The notes under the pieces were generated by a model. That model was not told the origin of the DNA. It ran no database searches and saw nothing but the letters and a program-made list of their open reading frames with translations. A DNA stretch of 64,000 nt, taken from the NCBI RefSeq assembly GCF_040581485.1, contig NC_090134.1, positions 18,095,501-18,159,500 of the forward strand. Reading direction: 5' to 3'. The stretch comes from Linepithema humile (lineage: Eukaryota > Arthropoda > Insecta > Hymenoptera > Formicidae). Position 1 is the stretch's first letter; the number at the start of each line of letters is the position of its first letter. A program made the position numbers and the translations under genes. This document shows, in pieces, positions 27,540 through 41,500 of this stretch.

Positions 27540-28442
27540 TTATGTATCGTTCGTAGCTCCGGTCTCCGGTTCTCCTCTCACGCTGCTCTCCTGTTGCTTC
27601 CAATTGCCAATGTCTATAAAGAGAAAAAGATATCATTGTATGTGTGATAAAAGCAATTTTCTCATGTCAATATTAGAATAAAAATAAAGTAGAAAGAAAT
27701 ATAAAAATGAAATTGGACATTGTTTAAGAATTGAAGATAGAAATAGTTTGACTATGTCCTTTGGCATCCATTGGCAAGTTTTTCAAAAAGGGGGATGAAA
27801 AAAATAAAAAGAAAGAGGTAAGGGAAAGTATGCCTGATTAACGTCATTCGGTTACTTCATTTCGATGTATGACTCGCGATGCAACAAGGCGCGATTAATC
27901 ATTGTGTATTTCGTCGGATGATACGCGCGTTTGATATTTTTCTTGACTGATATTAGCTCTTTCTGTTTATTACTTTACTCCGCATGGGTGCCACCTTTGT
28001 ATCATATATACTGAAAAAAACACGGTCAATCTGAGAAAAGTTATAGAGATTGCATATCTCTATACGATGTCATCGAAGCTTTAAATTTTCGTTTTCAAAC
28101 TTTAAATTCAACTTTGAATTTTTTAATCAATTTTTGAACAACCTACGAGAATAGTTCTGTTTGAATAGCTCTGTAGCTTTTAATTAACAATCAGAATATG
28201 CGAGAATCTACATGTTATGTATTTGATCGAAAAATTTTGAAGGAACCGAAATTTTGAGGTTTGTAATGCCGTGCGTAACTCAGATCTAAATGCCTTTAGA
28301 TATCTATAGATTTTCGTGTGCTCTTGTCATAAACCAGTTATCTGTACGCTTATACAGGTCAGCATAGCAGGGAACAAGATGCTAGAAATATGAAATACCT
28401 TTTGTCTTACCATGTTTCTTCCAGGATGTCGCATTCCGACAT
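27540..28442 (-). CDS. Candidate micro-gene, 45 residues, function unknown
   Basis: Three short minus-strand exons fit together: 28442-28411 (ATG; donor GTAAGAC), 28010-27979 (acceptor TTTTTTTCAG; donor GTAAAG) and 27613-27540 (acceptor TTTATAG; stop TAA). Lengths 32, 32 and 74 give 46 codons with matching phases 2 and 1. The product starts MSECDILEET, has YDTKVAPMR in the middle and ends GATNDT. I do not recognise it. It is hydrophilic, without signal peptide or membrane segment. The start lies 239 bases from the oppositely directed glutathione synthetase start, a typical shared-promoter arrangement. Three short exons can align by chance, so this remains a prediction. Confidence 0.4.
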
Positions 28443-28681
28443 TCGCTTAGTGCCAAGACCAACGTAAATGTGTAAAATAGAAGAGATTCTTTTTACCTAC
28501 ACTTTTCACTCTCGTTTTAATTATTAAATCTGTCAAAAGATGGCACTACTATCGTGTTTGTTATCTTGTCTTTATCTCGTTTCTTTTATCAAAATACCTT
28601 CGAACACACTAAAGTATTCTGTGATATTCATTGGGAACTGAATATCATTGTTACGTAGAAAAATAATTATTCAATTTTATC
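28443..28681. promoter_or_regulatory. Probable bidirectional promoter region
   Basis: A 239-base gap between the start codons of glutathione synthetase (+) and the candidate micro-gene (-). If the micro-gene is real, both must be transcribed from here. No TATA box is evident on either strand. Confidence 0.35.
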
Positions 28682-31326
28682 ATGAGCACCTTTCGGCTAG
28701 AACCTTGCATCCAGCTTCCCTTGTCACAGGAGGAATTGAAAGAAAGCGTGGATAAAGCAAAAGATTGGGCACTTATGCATGGTAAATAATATTCTTATAA
28801 TCAGTAATCATGTGACATGCAACAAGTGCTTTCATTGTTTTTACATACATTAAATATAAAAATTTGAAGGAATTATAAAATTACTGTAATAATTGATTTG
28901 TATTACACTGTTATTTAGGAATATCTATGCGGTCTAAGAAGAACTTTAATAAGGATCAAGTACAAATACTACCTTTTACACTAATACCATCGAGTTTTCC
29001 AAAGAAACCCTTTTTACTTGTGAAAAATGTACAAATTTTATTGAATGAACTTATCCATAAGGTTGCTTATGATAAAGAATTTCTCACAAATAGTTTAAAA
29101 AGGTATTATTACTACATTAAAACTATAGCTATAACAAAATCTTTTTTAATATAACATTATATATATATTACTTAGTACAGTCCAAGCTGATCCATTTACA
29201 GCAAAGTTGTTCCACATATATGAGACAGTATATAAAGAAGGTTTCAGCCAGGTATGTCAAATAGTAAATAATGATATTTTATGACTATGTAGATATTAGC
29301 AAAGCATTATACAAGCTCACAAAATATCTTTTTGTATTTTCAGAATATAAGTCTTGGATTATTAAGATCAGATTATTTATTACACAATAATCATGAAATA
29401 AAGCAAGTTGAAATAAACACTGTTGCAACAAGCTTTGCTGCCTTAGCTACTGTTACAACACAATATCACAGGTAAGCATCTAATATAATTTATATTGTAG
29501 AAAAATTTTATTTCCCAAAAATCTATTATTTACGTAATTTATATATGTTAATGATAAATTTATTTCAGATATATATTAGAAGAATTGGGACACACTGAGA
29601 CACGTGAGCGAGTGAGTTAATTATTTACTATAGCTATTTTCAAAGAATATAATTGCATTGTCCATTTTTATTGTACATGCTAAATTTATATTATTTCTGA
29701 TATAGCAATATTTAAAATATATAATGTGTTATGATTGATCATCACTATTTATAAGATTCCAGAAAACAATGCTCTTGCTGGATTTATTACAGGATTAATA
29801 CGTGCATGGGAATTATATGACAATAAAGAGTAAGTTTAATAATATAGCACATTTTGCACTTCCATTCTACATTTAAAACTAATAAACATAAATATTTTAG
29901 AGCTATTATATTATTTATTGTTGAAGATGTGACTTATAATATAAGCGACCAAAGGTTTCATGAATTTGAAATTTGCCAATTACGTCCTGAAATTAAAATT
30001 ATTAGAAGAAGCTTGACAAGTTTAGTGTCAGAAGGAATAAAATTGGGACCAAATAAGGAATTAATTGTGTAAGTTATTGCAATTTTAATTACAATATACA
30101 TTATAAATCGTATATTAGTTTTCAAAAGAAAGATTGGTTAATGTTTGAGAATTCAACAAGTAATATAGAAATAAATGTCACAAATAAGAAAAATGCAAAT
30201 AAAAACACTATAAAATATTCAACTCATTTCAATCATTTTAGTGCAAATAAGGTAGTGGCTGTGGTTTATTATCGCTCTGGTTATGAACTTGAAGCTTATC
30301 CTACAGAAAAGGAATGGGACATTAGATTATTAATAGAGCGTTCTCGAGCAATAAAATGTCCATCAGTGCAGTATCATTTAGCAGGTACTAAAAAGGTACA
30401 TCTTTCAATCTAATTTGTTATTTGTATAAATGACTTGTGTTGTTTATATAAAAGTTGCATAAAACATTAGAATATAATTAATGTAAAGCGAGAGTCTTAA
30501 TTTTTTTTATATTTATTGTAGCCAGAATAAGATCTATAACATGTATTCATTGTCCAAACAAAATCTAGAAAATAATCAGATTTAAAAATTGTTTTTTTTA
30601 GGTACAGCAATCTTTAGCTCAATCAAGTGTATTAAAAATGTTTTTGGATGAAAAATCTGTTAATAAAGTGCAAGAAATATTTACTGGCCTTTACACGTTA
30701 GACTTCGTAAGTCTATTACTTAGTTGTAATACTTATTAATTATATGAATCGCTATTCTCAGGCTTTTGTAAATAATTTATTTCTTTTAACAATAGAATGA
30801 TGATGGAGAAAAAGCAGTAAAAGTAGCTTTAAGTGAACCGAATAAATTTGTGCTCAAACCGCAAAGAGAAGGAGGTGGAAATAACATATATAATGAAAAT
30901 ATAAGAACGTGGTTAAATTCAAGGAAGAATTCGCAGGAGAGAACAGCATGGATCCTCATGGATCGCATTTATCCTCCATTACAGAAAAATTATTTGATAC
31001 GTGCTATTGATGAACCGCACGCAGAAGATAATTTTGATCTATCGGATGTCATAACAGAACTTGGCATATATGGAGTAACTTTGGGGTAAGCTCAAGCAGA
31101 ATGATTTGCATTTAGCAATCTTATCTTTACCATGAATGAAGAAACAACACTGATAAAATAACATTGATAAAAGATTGATATCATGTATTCTTCTTTCAGA
31201 GACAGCAACGAGATAATGCTAAATACACAAGTTGGACATATTTTAAGAACCAAATCATCGAGCGAAAATGAAGGTGGGATAGTGGCAGGTATTGGCGCTC
31301 TTGACAGTCCTTATTTAATTAGTTAG
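28682..31326 (+). CDS. GSS: Glutathione synthetase
   Basis: Cytosolic enzyme that joins gamma-glutamylcysteine and glycine with ATP hydrolysis, the second step of glutathione synthesis. Eleven exons: 28682-28781, 28919-29102, 29176-29251, 29344-29471, 29569-29611, 29756-29829, 29901-30068, 30242-30395, 30602-30706, 30796-31085 and 31200-31326. They total 1,449 bases (482 residues), close to the usual eukaryotic length of about 470-480. Motifs seen: LLRSDY in the substrate domain, YYRSGYELEAYP, and the glycine-rich ATP-binding loop KPQREGGGNN. The end (GGIVAGIGALDSPY) is typical of the family. All introns are GT-AG with matching phases; the acceptor at 29754-29755 has a weak pyrimidine tract. 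A polyadenylation signal overlaps 31328-31333. The gene is the single-copy neighbour at the 3' edge of the VgR array. Confidence 0.93.
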
Positions 31327-31948
31327 AAATAAAATTATCTCTATGAGAATAATTAAAATAGTATTAATCATAAACAAGATCTTTAAATATATATAATAAT
31401 ATAACAATTGTTAATTCTCGTTACAATTGTTTTCTTTATTGGTCATGTGACATTTGCTTTTGAAATAATTTCAAATGTTGGGTTTATTTACTTTTCTCTT
31501 TCCTGTATTATGGAATTAAATGAATTTAAGCAAATTGATCGCATTTTCCTGTTAAAAAAGTACAATAATATTGTAATATTGATATTAAAAAATTGTAATT
31601 TTTATTATATGATAATATTAACTGCAAAATTCAATTTTATAAAAATAAATTTCATATTATATATATAAAAATTGTAAAAAAAGTAAGAAGTTTTATAATC
31701 AATTACTTATTACCCAACTTTTTCATATACAAATTTTATTCCATTTTACGTATACAAAATTGTAAAAACATTTTTTATGTACTACTAATATAAAAAATAT
31801 GTATGTAATATAAATGAATACAATTAATAATATATCAGTTATACACTATCAATTAATACTATTACCTACATTACCAATTAATACTATTCAAACATCAAGG
31901 CACTATGAGTAAACATGTATTTTAGTTTATATGTTCTTATTTAGCATT

Positions 31949-31988
31949 TGTGCGTGTGTGTGTGCGTGTGTGTGTGCGTGTGTGTGAG
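31949..31988. repeat. (GT)n/(GTGC)n microsatellite
   Basis: An interrupted GT repeat with regular C substitutions. It is missing from the matching place in units B and C. Confidence 0.8.
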
Positions 31989-32237
31989 ATCGTATATATT
32001 ATACATCCAAAATAAAACGTATATCATACATATTCTTTAAGTACTTAATTTGAACTTAATGTTATATTAAATATTCTAATATATACGTCAGTAATATATG
32101 CGATGTCAAAAACGTTTCAAATACGATATTAAATGCTATAACAGAATATAATATACTAAGAAACATTTACTGCTAATATCTATTGAGAAATTTTTTAACG
32201 CGCGCACACTGCTTAAAAAGATTCTCTCATTCCTTAA

Positions 32238-32458
32238 TACGTTGACTGCCAACAATGTTAAAACTTCTTTTTCATATTTTAGGCCACACGACATCTCGGT
32301 CATCATATTAGGTTTTTTTAATACCAGGCTATACGATCAAATCGTTTATATTGATATAAAATATATTGTAAATGTAATCCTGTTATTGGTACAAAATATA
32401 TCGTGACCTATAAAAAACAATATCGATACGAGGGTGCCGTCAAGCGGCAGTCAACGTG
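32238..32458. mobile_element. TTAA-flanked MITE in unit A
   Basis: TTAA at 32234-32237 and 32459-32462 flanks terminal inverted repeats, TACGTTGACTGCC on the left and GGCAGTCAACGTG on the right. The length is 221 bases, with no coding capacity. A TTAA target is typical of piggyBac-type transposition, so a piggyBac-related MITE is likely. Orthologous copies sit at 45123-45345 and 60961-61187. Confidence 0.7.
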
Positions 32459-32520
32459 TTAATCCTATTTTATAATATATTTTAAGTACTTATTGAGTCT
32501 TTTATCTATTTTACATTCTA

Positions 32521-35500
32521 TTAAATTCTCACATTACAATGTCCAAAATGAATAAAGGACACATCTTTTTCTGTTTCTAAATCTTCACTTTCTGATTGGT
32601 CCGAGCTTTCCTTCAGTCTTTTTAAACTATTTTCCTTCGCAGTCTAGTGCATATTTATTACTGCACAATTAATTGCGTCTGAATAAGTAATCATAATCAA
32701 TTAATATTTTGTTTAATCATATAATACATGTGTATAGTAATGCAGAAACTTTTGCCAATAAAATTAAATATATACAAATAAATGTAAATACGTATAGCAG
32801 CATATGATAAAATTAAAAGAACGCTCACCGTTTGCTACTTACCTCTGATAATTCGTCAGCAATAGGATTCACATATTCGTATTCTTCAAGGGATTTGTCA
32901 CTTGAAGCCGTGGAATCGAGATCTGAGATTACCACGGTTCCGAGTGTTCGGTTGAATGACACTTGTTGGCAGCGACCGTTTTGAATGGTTGAATGATAAT
33001 CTTTGGAACTGTATCATATCATTATATATCATTATATCACGAATAAAAACCAAGTCTTTAATAAGTCAAACAAATTTGAAACATACCTATTAGAATTTAC
33101 TACAGTCAGTTCGAATCCATATTTTTTATAAAAGTAGTAAATGCCTGATAACGCCCCTACGACCAGTACCATACCTCCGATAACGACCAATATCTCAACC
33201 ATTATTGCATTAAAGTTTTCCTTGATATATTTTGCAATAACAGACAAACTCAATATTATCTCGTAATACACACTTTTCGAACAAATACTATTGGATTCTA
33301 TTGGACTGCCGTCTGGACAAATGCACGCCGCACGCTTAACACCAAACTCATCGTGCGACAAAACGCACATATGATCGCAATTGTGTTCTTCACAAGGATT
33401 TTCCGCTGTCGGATAAACAAATAACTCAATTTTATTTTATAATATTAAATATTTATATATATTGTATCATTTTGAAAGATATTCGTTAGAGGTATACTAA
33501 CCGGGAGGATTTTTGGCAATTTGAAAGATGGAGAAGTGCCACGCAATGCGTTGGTCGTTTATGTTTACGATTGTACATGCCTTGTCGCCATACAATTTGC
33601 ACTTTTGCAACCGACGGAATGGCGAACTTATTAGCCAATAAATCGAGTCTTCAAAAATATCAACACTTGACACTTCATAACCCTGAAAATCAAAAAGTAC
33701 TTTTGTTAGAGAAGAAAATATAACGTATCAACATAATGTTGCGAACAATACGTTTGCGTTTTGTGCATAGATATTTTTTGTTATAATAGAAAGATCGTAA
33801 AGATAATAATATCGACTGACGTACTTTTGTGATTAAGAAATCTGTGGTACAAGCATCTCCGTTATAATTGCACGATTCAATAGTGTTGTTGTGCATGCTC
33901 ATCCAATATAATCTGGATCTTATATGATCGATCGCCATGTTAATTATGGAAGTGTCACTCCTAGAGACGATCTTCTTTATGTCGGTGCCCATCAAGTTTG
34001 CCCGCCATATCCCCATGCCCTCGGGCCCATCCTCTCGAAACCAAAATATATAACTGCAACATTAAGTGATATAAATTTTGTAGAATTTTAACGAGCATTA
34101 TACTTGCGCTTTCGTTATTTTTTAACGCGGACAAATTAACTTAGACAACATGTGATTATAAATGATATAATACTTCTATTGTTAGATAAACGAAAGTGAG
34201 AAAGGTGTAAGCTATATAAAAATATATGTACCCTATTAATGGGTTGACTGCGAGGGTCGTTATTTTCAATTGATAACCTAGCCGGATCACCACTGCACAT
34301 TTTTGTTGTTCGAAGTTGCATACCTTTATAATCAATAATAAATTAGATTAGTAATCAGCAAATGCTAGGTGCCGTCGTTAGCTTGATATTGTAAAAAAAT
34401 ATACCCCAATCACAATCGGAAGATTCCTTTGGAATATATCCTTGACGCTGTAGTAGACATTATTAGTGATCCAATCAACCGCAAGGTTTCCCGCAGTCAG
34501 GCCGTCTATGGTCAAGATTTCTTGCGTTTCAACGTCGATTTTCAAAATAGCACCATCCCCTGCAATCATTTTATCTCAGTATTTACTCGAACAATATGCG
34601 CGCACCTTTGAACATATGCTTCTAAAATGCTTTTAAATGGTTTAGAATCTTAAATTCTTTTAATAAATATCTTAACAATATATATATTTCTAATATATTT
34701 TTTCACAGAACTTTTAAATCGTTCGTAACTTTTTTTAAATTTTTTAATAGATATCGTATTTGAATAATTTAATGCAGACTAACCGTCACTCCAATAAACA
34801 GCATCATCGCGTGCATTCGTAACTATATCGATGATTGAAATCAATGATCCATCATGCACTACCTCAACAGAGTTAGACCCATCAGCCGATATTTTCCACA
34901 AATTCTGAAGGGTGGTGGTGATAAATTGCATCTGTGGTCCTAGACAATCATCATTGACATTCATTATTATATCATGAATAACTTGCACAAAGATTTAGTA
35001 GCGACTACTTACCGATAGATTTGCAAGAAATTTTATCAGTACGAAGAGAGTATTCGTCTATGCACGAACATTCGTACGATCCCACAGTGTTCACACACTT
35101 CTGCGAACAAACATTTTGTTGGCACTCATTTATATCGTTACAAGATATCCCGTCGGAATCCAAGCTATATCCAGATCGACAACTGCAAACAGTGCCGTTC
35201 GGTGTATTGTGACACAGGTCTTCACATTTAGCATTTTGACAAGCTATTGCTGTATGAAAAAAACAGACATATAATGAAATGATAAATATCCGTGTTAAAT
35301 TTTATCAATATAAAATATTTCTCGATTACGTCTTACATAAATTTTTCAGATATTAGTCTGTAAATTCTTCAAAAACGCTTCTCCGTATATTTTACTAAAT
35401 TTCTTATTTTTTTATACAATAACTGTTTCAACAGCGCGATTAAAGATGAGTTTTTCTTTTTACATACAGCAACTTCTATGTTTTTCGTCGCTACCGTCCG

Positions 35501-38500
35501 GGCAGTCTTTAATACCGTCGCACACTTTATTAAACGACAAACAAATGCCGTTGGTGCATTTGAATTGATTACAGTCTTTGGGATTTTTCTTGTCATTGCT
35601 ACAGTCTGTCTCATCCGAATTATCGCCGCAGTCGTCCACGTTGTTGCATACCATCTTCTTCGAGATACACTTCTGATTTTTACATTTGAATTCGTTCTTG
35701 AAACAGTACGCGCAACGAAACTCGTCGTCATTTCTCGGGCAATCCTGGATCCCGTTACATCTGCAAGACAAGTGATAAAGAGTACATTTAGAGTTATATT
35801 AGTTATAGTTTGTTTCTTTTACATACATCAGAAAATGGATGCAATAAGTTGACGGCGCGACAAGGTTTGCAAGTATCAAAATCGGAACTATTTTCAAATG
35901 TGAAATAGGGTAGAATAAACGATTTCATTTGTATTGTTTGCCGATTATAAACACGTTACGTTTAAAAGGGTGAACTTACTTCGCTTTCTTCGAAACACAT
36001 ATACCAGAGTTCATACACAGATATTCGTTCTCGGTGCAATTACGAGAATAACCAGATCTCGTACAATATTTCTCGTCACTATAATCAACGCAATCATTGA
36101 TGTGATTGCATATCAATGAATTAGATATGCAACGACCATTAGCGCACTCGTAGTAGTCAGGGCCGCAAATGTTTTTGAAGTGACAATCCTCAGCTTCATC
36201 CGAACCGTCCGGACAATCCAACTTAAACACAATTACGAGAAAGTATATAAAATCAAATTGTTGTTAATTGCAAATGAATAAAAAATCTTTACAACAGATT
36301 ATAATTTAAAAAGTTAGAAATCCAGTTTCACAAAATATACTTTATCAGTTTTCTTTTGATGTCCATATTCATTTTGTACAGGACCAAGCTTTGAATTAAT
36401 AAGAAATGTTGAAATAATTCTTACGTGATAAGATTAAGAGTCAGTCGAGCTAATATAATAAATGTGTAAAAATATTCATTGTAATTCTGTAACAAAATAA
36501 TCGACTCACTTCGTTGTCGCATTTCCAATTCTTCGGAATGCATTTTCCCATGTCGCACATGAACTCGTCCGAAGAGCATTTATGAGTAACGCAGTGTTCC
36601 TCATCAGAAAGATCAGGACAGTCATAAAAGCCGTTGCACACTAAAGAAGGCGGTATACATCTTCCTCCTGTATGGCACCGGAATTCTCCTGAAAGAATTC
36701 GATTGAGAAAAAATTCTAATTTTGAAAACTAAGTTTTAAGATTAATACAATATTAGAAAAAAATATTTCGATAATAAATATGAAATAAAGTAAGCTGCTT
36801 ATTCAAATTTCAAAGATGTAGTTGGTTCTGACGAATGTACGCGGAAGAATATATATCTTCATACTTTCAAAAAATATATTTCAACGAGAAATAAAACAAA
36901 ACAATGAAATGAGATATGCTGCTAATTCAAATTCAAGTTAATAAATTTAACATAAAAAAATGAGTGGCCATGTGATATTAAATAATGCTACCTAGGGGAA
37001 AAATTATAATTTTTTTAACATTGTACCTAATTACCTGTTTTGCATTGCTTTTCCGAGCAATTCTGCTCATCCGACTTATCAATGCAATCAATATGAAAAT
37101 TGCAACGTTTGTTCGCATTTATGCACGTGTGATCATTGCACATAAATTCATTTTCCTCGCAAATACCACTCTCCTTACAATTGCTTTCCTCGTCTTCACC
37201 ATTCGGACAATCCTTGTGGCCATCGCACCTAAATAAATCGTAAAGTTTTATAAATACATATATCGACATCATGTTCATATCATATAGATACAATAATTTA
37301 CTAAAGTAAATATCTTCCTTCTGTTTACAAAAACAAAAAAAATATAAGTTTTCAAATAATTAATCTATTATCATATATATGGATTATATAAAAGTTGATA
37401 AATATACCATTGTTCCGGCTTTATGCAAACGTCATGCTCACTGCATTTAATTGTGAGAATAGGACACGTCGGCACAATACATGTACGATTATCCGCGCTT
37501 AGTGCCATTTCGGGAGGGCAAGCGCAAATCTGAAAGTAATAACATACAATTAAATATTTGAATGTTTCTACGAAAAACAATAACACATCGTGGATTAAAG
37601 TAATTATATTCTAAGTGACAAATATGAAACACATGCATCGCATTTTTGTCGAATTTTAAACACATAATTAGGTCGTCGAAAGTTTTCCTACTTACAAATG
37701 ATTGAAGAGAAGAAGGCAAGCACACATGTGAGCAGTTTCCATTATTTTGCAAACAACCTTTCTTCTTGTGGATAACCATTCCACGCACATTTACCACAAG
37801 TGGATTTTCCACTTTATCTACAGGCATAGCTAAAAGAAAATTCAGTTTTTACTGATTAACAGTTTTTACAGACTAACAGAAGATATTTCTTCTTACATAT
37901 GTATATTCTCTATTTTACAAAACATCAAACAAACTCACTTAATACAATATGCTTATCGTCAAATATTGTTTGGCGTATAGTTTTCCGATATAACAGTGTC
38001 GAATTGTGTTCAGTCCAAAAAATACTATCTTCAGTGACGTCAAAACTTACTGCCGCACTGTTTGATGTAGTTTTGCATTTTATCGCTAAAAGATCGCTAA
38101 TTAATATATACAATATTTTATGATACCAGACTTGATTTGTTAATTTGAAAATATATTTCGAAGTACCCAGTACAAAACTTACGTTCAACCATGTGTAGGA
38201 CAATACATTTATAATTTGTAAATAATGTAGACGAGTTCAAATCGTAACGCAATAGCAATCTTGACGAATCAGCATTATCAGCATTATCAGCTAGCACTAC
38301 AGCTCCAAATTTTTCTCCTGAGAGTCCATTCATGTTTATTCCACGTAACTTTTGAAGATTGAAGAAAAACGAGATTTCTGTTTTGAACGTCACAAACATT
38401 ATGCTGTAATATACAGAACAATACACATTAATTGAATCACTAATGATTGTTCCGTAAATAATGATTGTAATTAATAAAATACAGTACCCTTTTGTAGGCA

Positions 38501-41500
38501 CTGTTTCGATAGAATGAGGCTCTTCACTTAAGAAATAAAAGATCGTATTTTTTTTAGTTGTCAAACTATGTACTTCAATACTTCGGTGTTTTAAGTTCGA
38601 CAAGTACACATTATTACCAATATAATCAAATGCCATTCCTCCCACTATCATATCTTCGATCGATATGAGATTAGTAATATTGCCGTCTTTCGGATCATAG
38701 CGAATGACATAGTGATTATACTGATCGATAGCAAGTATAGTGCCTGTAAGTTTTAATCGTAAAAGATAATATAAAACAAAAATTAAAGAACATTCTTATT
38801 CGTAAAATAGCAATCTCGTCATACCAGTGAGTTGATCGTAAATTGCTTCAGTGATTGAAATATTATTTGAAACAGTACTCGTAGTTACTTTCGGCGTTCC
38901 TAATATCTTGTAATAATAATTTATGAATGTATTTCCAGCAATGATGACAAGATATTGCTTCTTCCCGTCTGAAATTATATTTACGCTCATCAAAGACTGT
39001 AATCAGAACTCGTTAATATTAAACGTTTAAAGTTCGTCATTGTGACACAAGTGTCAGAGTGCCGAAAAATTTAGAATTTTTTCTGAATTGCAAATTTACC
39101 TAGACAAGTATGTCGATCGGTGTCCAATATATAGTCCATGGAACAGGCGCACGTATAGCTATTGTTCCGATTCAACAAACACAGTTGGGAACATGGATTC
39201 GTATGACATGGATTTGAAACCTAAAATCAAATTGAATGATAACGCAAGTTTTGCGGCCGATTTTATATTTATCGAACAATGAAAGATACTTCGTACTTTG
39301 GATTTCATCGCTGGATGATCGATGTGCATACCATAAGATATGGCATTGTTCATTGTGCGAAGTAAGATTTTGCAATCTTTTCCGAAAAATTTATCGCATG
39401 ATCGTATTGAGTTATATTCGGAATCGCTCCAGTACAATTTATTCTCGAAAACCGTAAAGGAAATCGCAGACATCGAAGGAAAATATAATATCTTCTGCGG
39501 ATAATTGAAATAGAAACGCATCAATTAAATCTTACAATTTTGTATCTTAATGGTTTTTTAAAAAAATGCACACTCACTCTTTCATCTGTGCCATCTAATT
39601 TTACTGATTGGATCGCTCCTTTGGTTAGCCAGTACAACCGATTGTTTGGATAGTCAATAGCCAATGCTTCCGTAAAAAATTCTGGTTTAAACAGAGTTGT
39701 CATGTTTTTTCCATCCATTCCTACCACTTTTATTTCTTTTGTAACATTAATTTCTTCTTCAAAGTAATACATTAATCTGTAAATATTATGAAACATATTT
39801 TTTCATTAAATGTACAACTATTTTGATCTTCTAAATAAGATTTAAAAAGCAATTTTAATATATAACTATATAAAATAGATTAGACACATAATGTATAAAA
39901 ATGTAGCACATTATTAATTAACTTCAAATTTCTATTTGCAAAACAAATTTCTAATAAAGTATTTATTAATTCTGAAATCGGAACAGGAAAGAGAGGAGAT
40001 ACAATCGATTAATAAGATCTGAGAACTAATGGCTTTGTAAGATTATTGTATGTATATATAATAGAACTTTCATTGAAGTGTATAATATATGTATTTACCC
40101 TTTAGTCGGTAACAAGACAAGTGATCTCGGTTCCCTATTGTGAGTATCGATTACTACGGTGCAGTATGTGCCCTTATCATTGCAAGCTCCGATACGGAAG
40201 TAGCCGGAATCAGTAAAATATATATTTCCCGTGATCCAATCCACAGCTAAACTCGTCACCTTGTGTAGACCTTTTCATGATAAAAGCACATAAAATAATA
40301 CTGAATTGTATAATTGCATTAAAATTATAATATATTACAAGCCACGACTTTTCGAACATATTATTTTGAAGTATTTACTATATAAACAAATTTAACACAA
40401 CAATTACAATATTTTAATCTTTTATTTAATTTATTTTTATTATAATATTTTTTAAATATTGATATTAGTTTTTTTCATATTTTCTATCATAATCTGCTAA
40501 TGTATAATATTACAGTTATTATAATTCTGTTATTACATATGACAATAATACAATATATGAATATATGTATAATAAATTATAATTATAAATAATGGTTCGG
40601 TTTAATATAATAAAAAAAATACTCATATTTTTATTTCCTATTGCGAAAAGAGACAATATTTTTCAAAATAGTATATATTGTAAAATTATTTATACATATT
40701 TATACAAAGATCATAATAATCAATAAATATTATTAAAAAGCTTACCTGCAATGATTGTTTCGTGCTTCTCACGCGTATGAATATTAAATCTCTTAATCAC
40801 AGAGCTCTCATTTCCCTTCACTTCAGACCAATACAGGTAATCTTCGTTTACAACCACATCGACGATGTGGTCTAAGTTTTTCACCACGTTAAAGTGTTTT
40901 TGCGAACCGAAATAGTATTCGAAAATATCCGTTTTCGTAGAAAACAACAATATAGCCTCTTGACCTAAATTCCAAAAGAGATTTGCATATTTGTTAAGTT
41001 TTAATAGCAGAGTTTTAATAGATAAGCATAATAACGCTTGCAAACAAGTCTACCATCAGCTATGCAAGTTTTTTTGTCATCCTGCAATGAATAATCCGGA
41101 TGACAGAAACACTTGTATGATCCTGGGAGATTCTCGCATCCTTGATCGCATATCCCGTAAGTCTGACACTCGTCGATATCTATGAAAAAAAATCGTTAAG
41201 TAAACGAGAAAAAAGAATGCAATTCTCGTACAATTGCCATTTTCGTTCATTGCGCATTTACCTGTACATGTATTATTCTCTTGCAATTTATACCCGGGTG
41301 GACAGAAACACGCATGTCCTGTAAGGGTTGTCTTAATATGTTGACATATTTTGGATGAAGCTTCAATTTTGCCTAAAAGAGAAATGATTAATATAATAAA
41401 TTGCGTAATAAATTTACGTTAAGAGTATGTCATAATAAATAGAAAATAAAATAATACTAAAAACACATTAAAATACGATAATAAACATACTCACAATTAT

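Noticed and set aside
35460..37300. Repeated cysteine-rich blocks as a repeat array
   Set aside because: These are LDLa protein repeats in separate exons, not DNA repeats.
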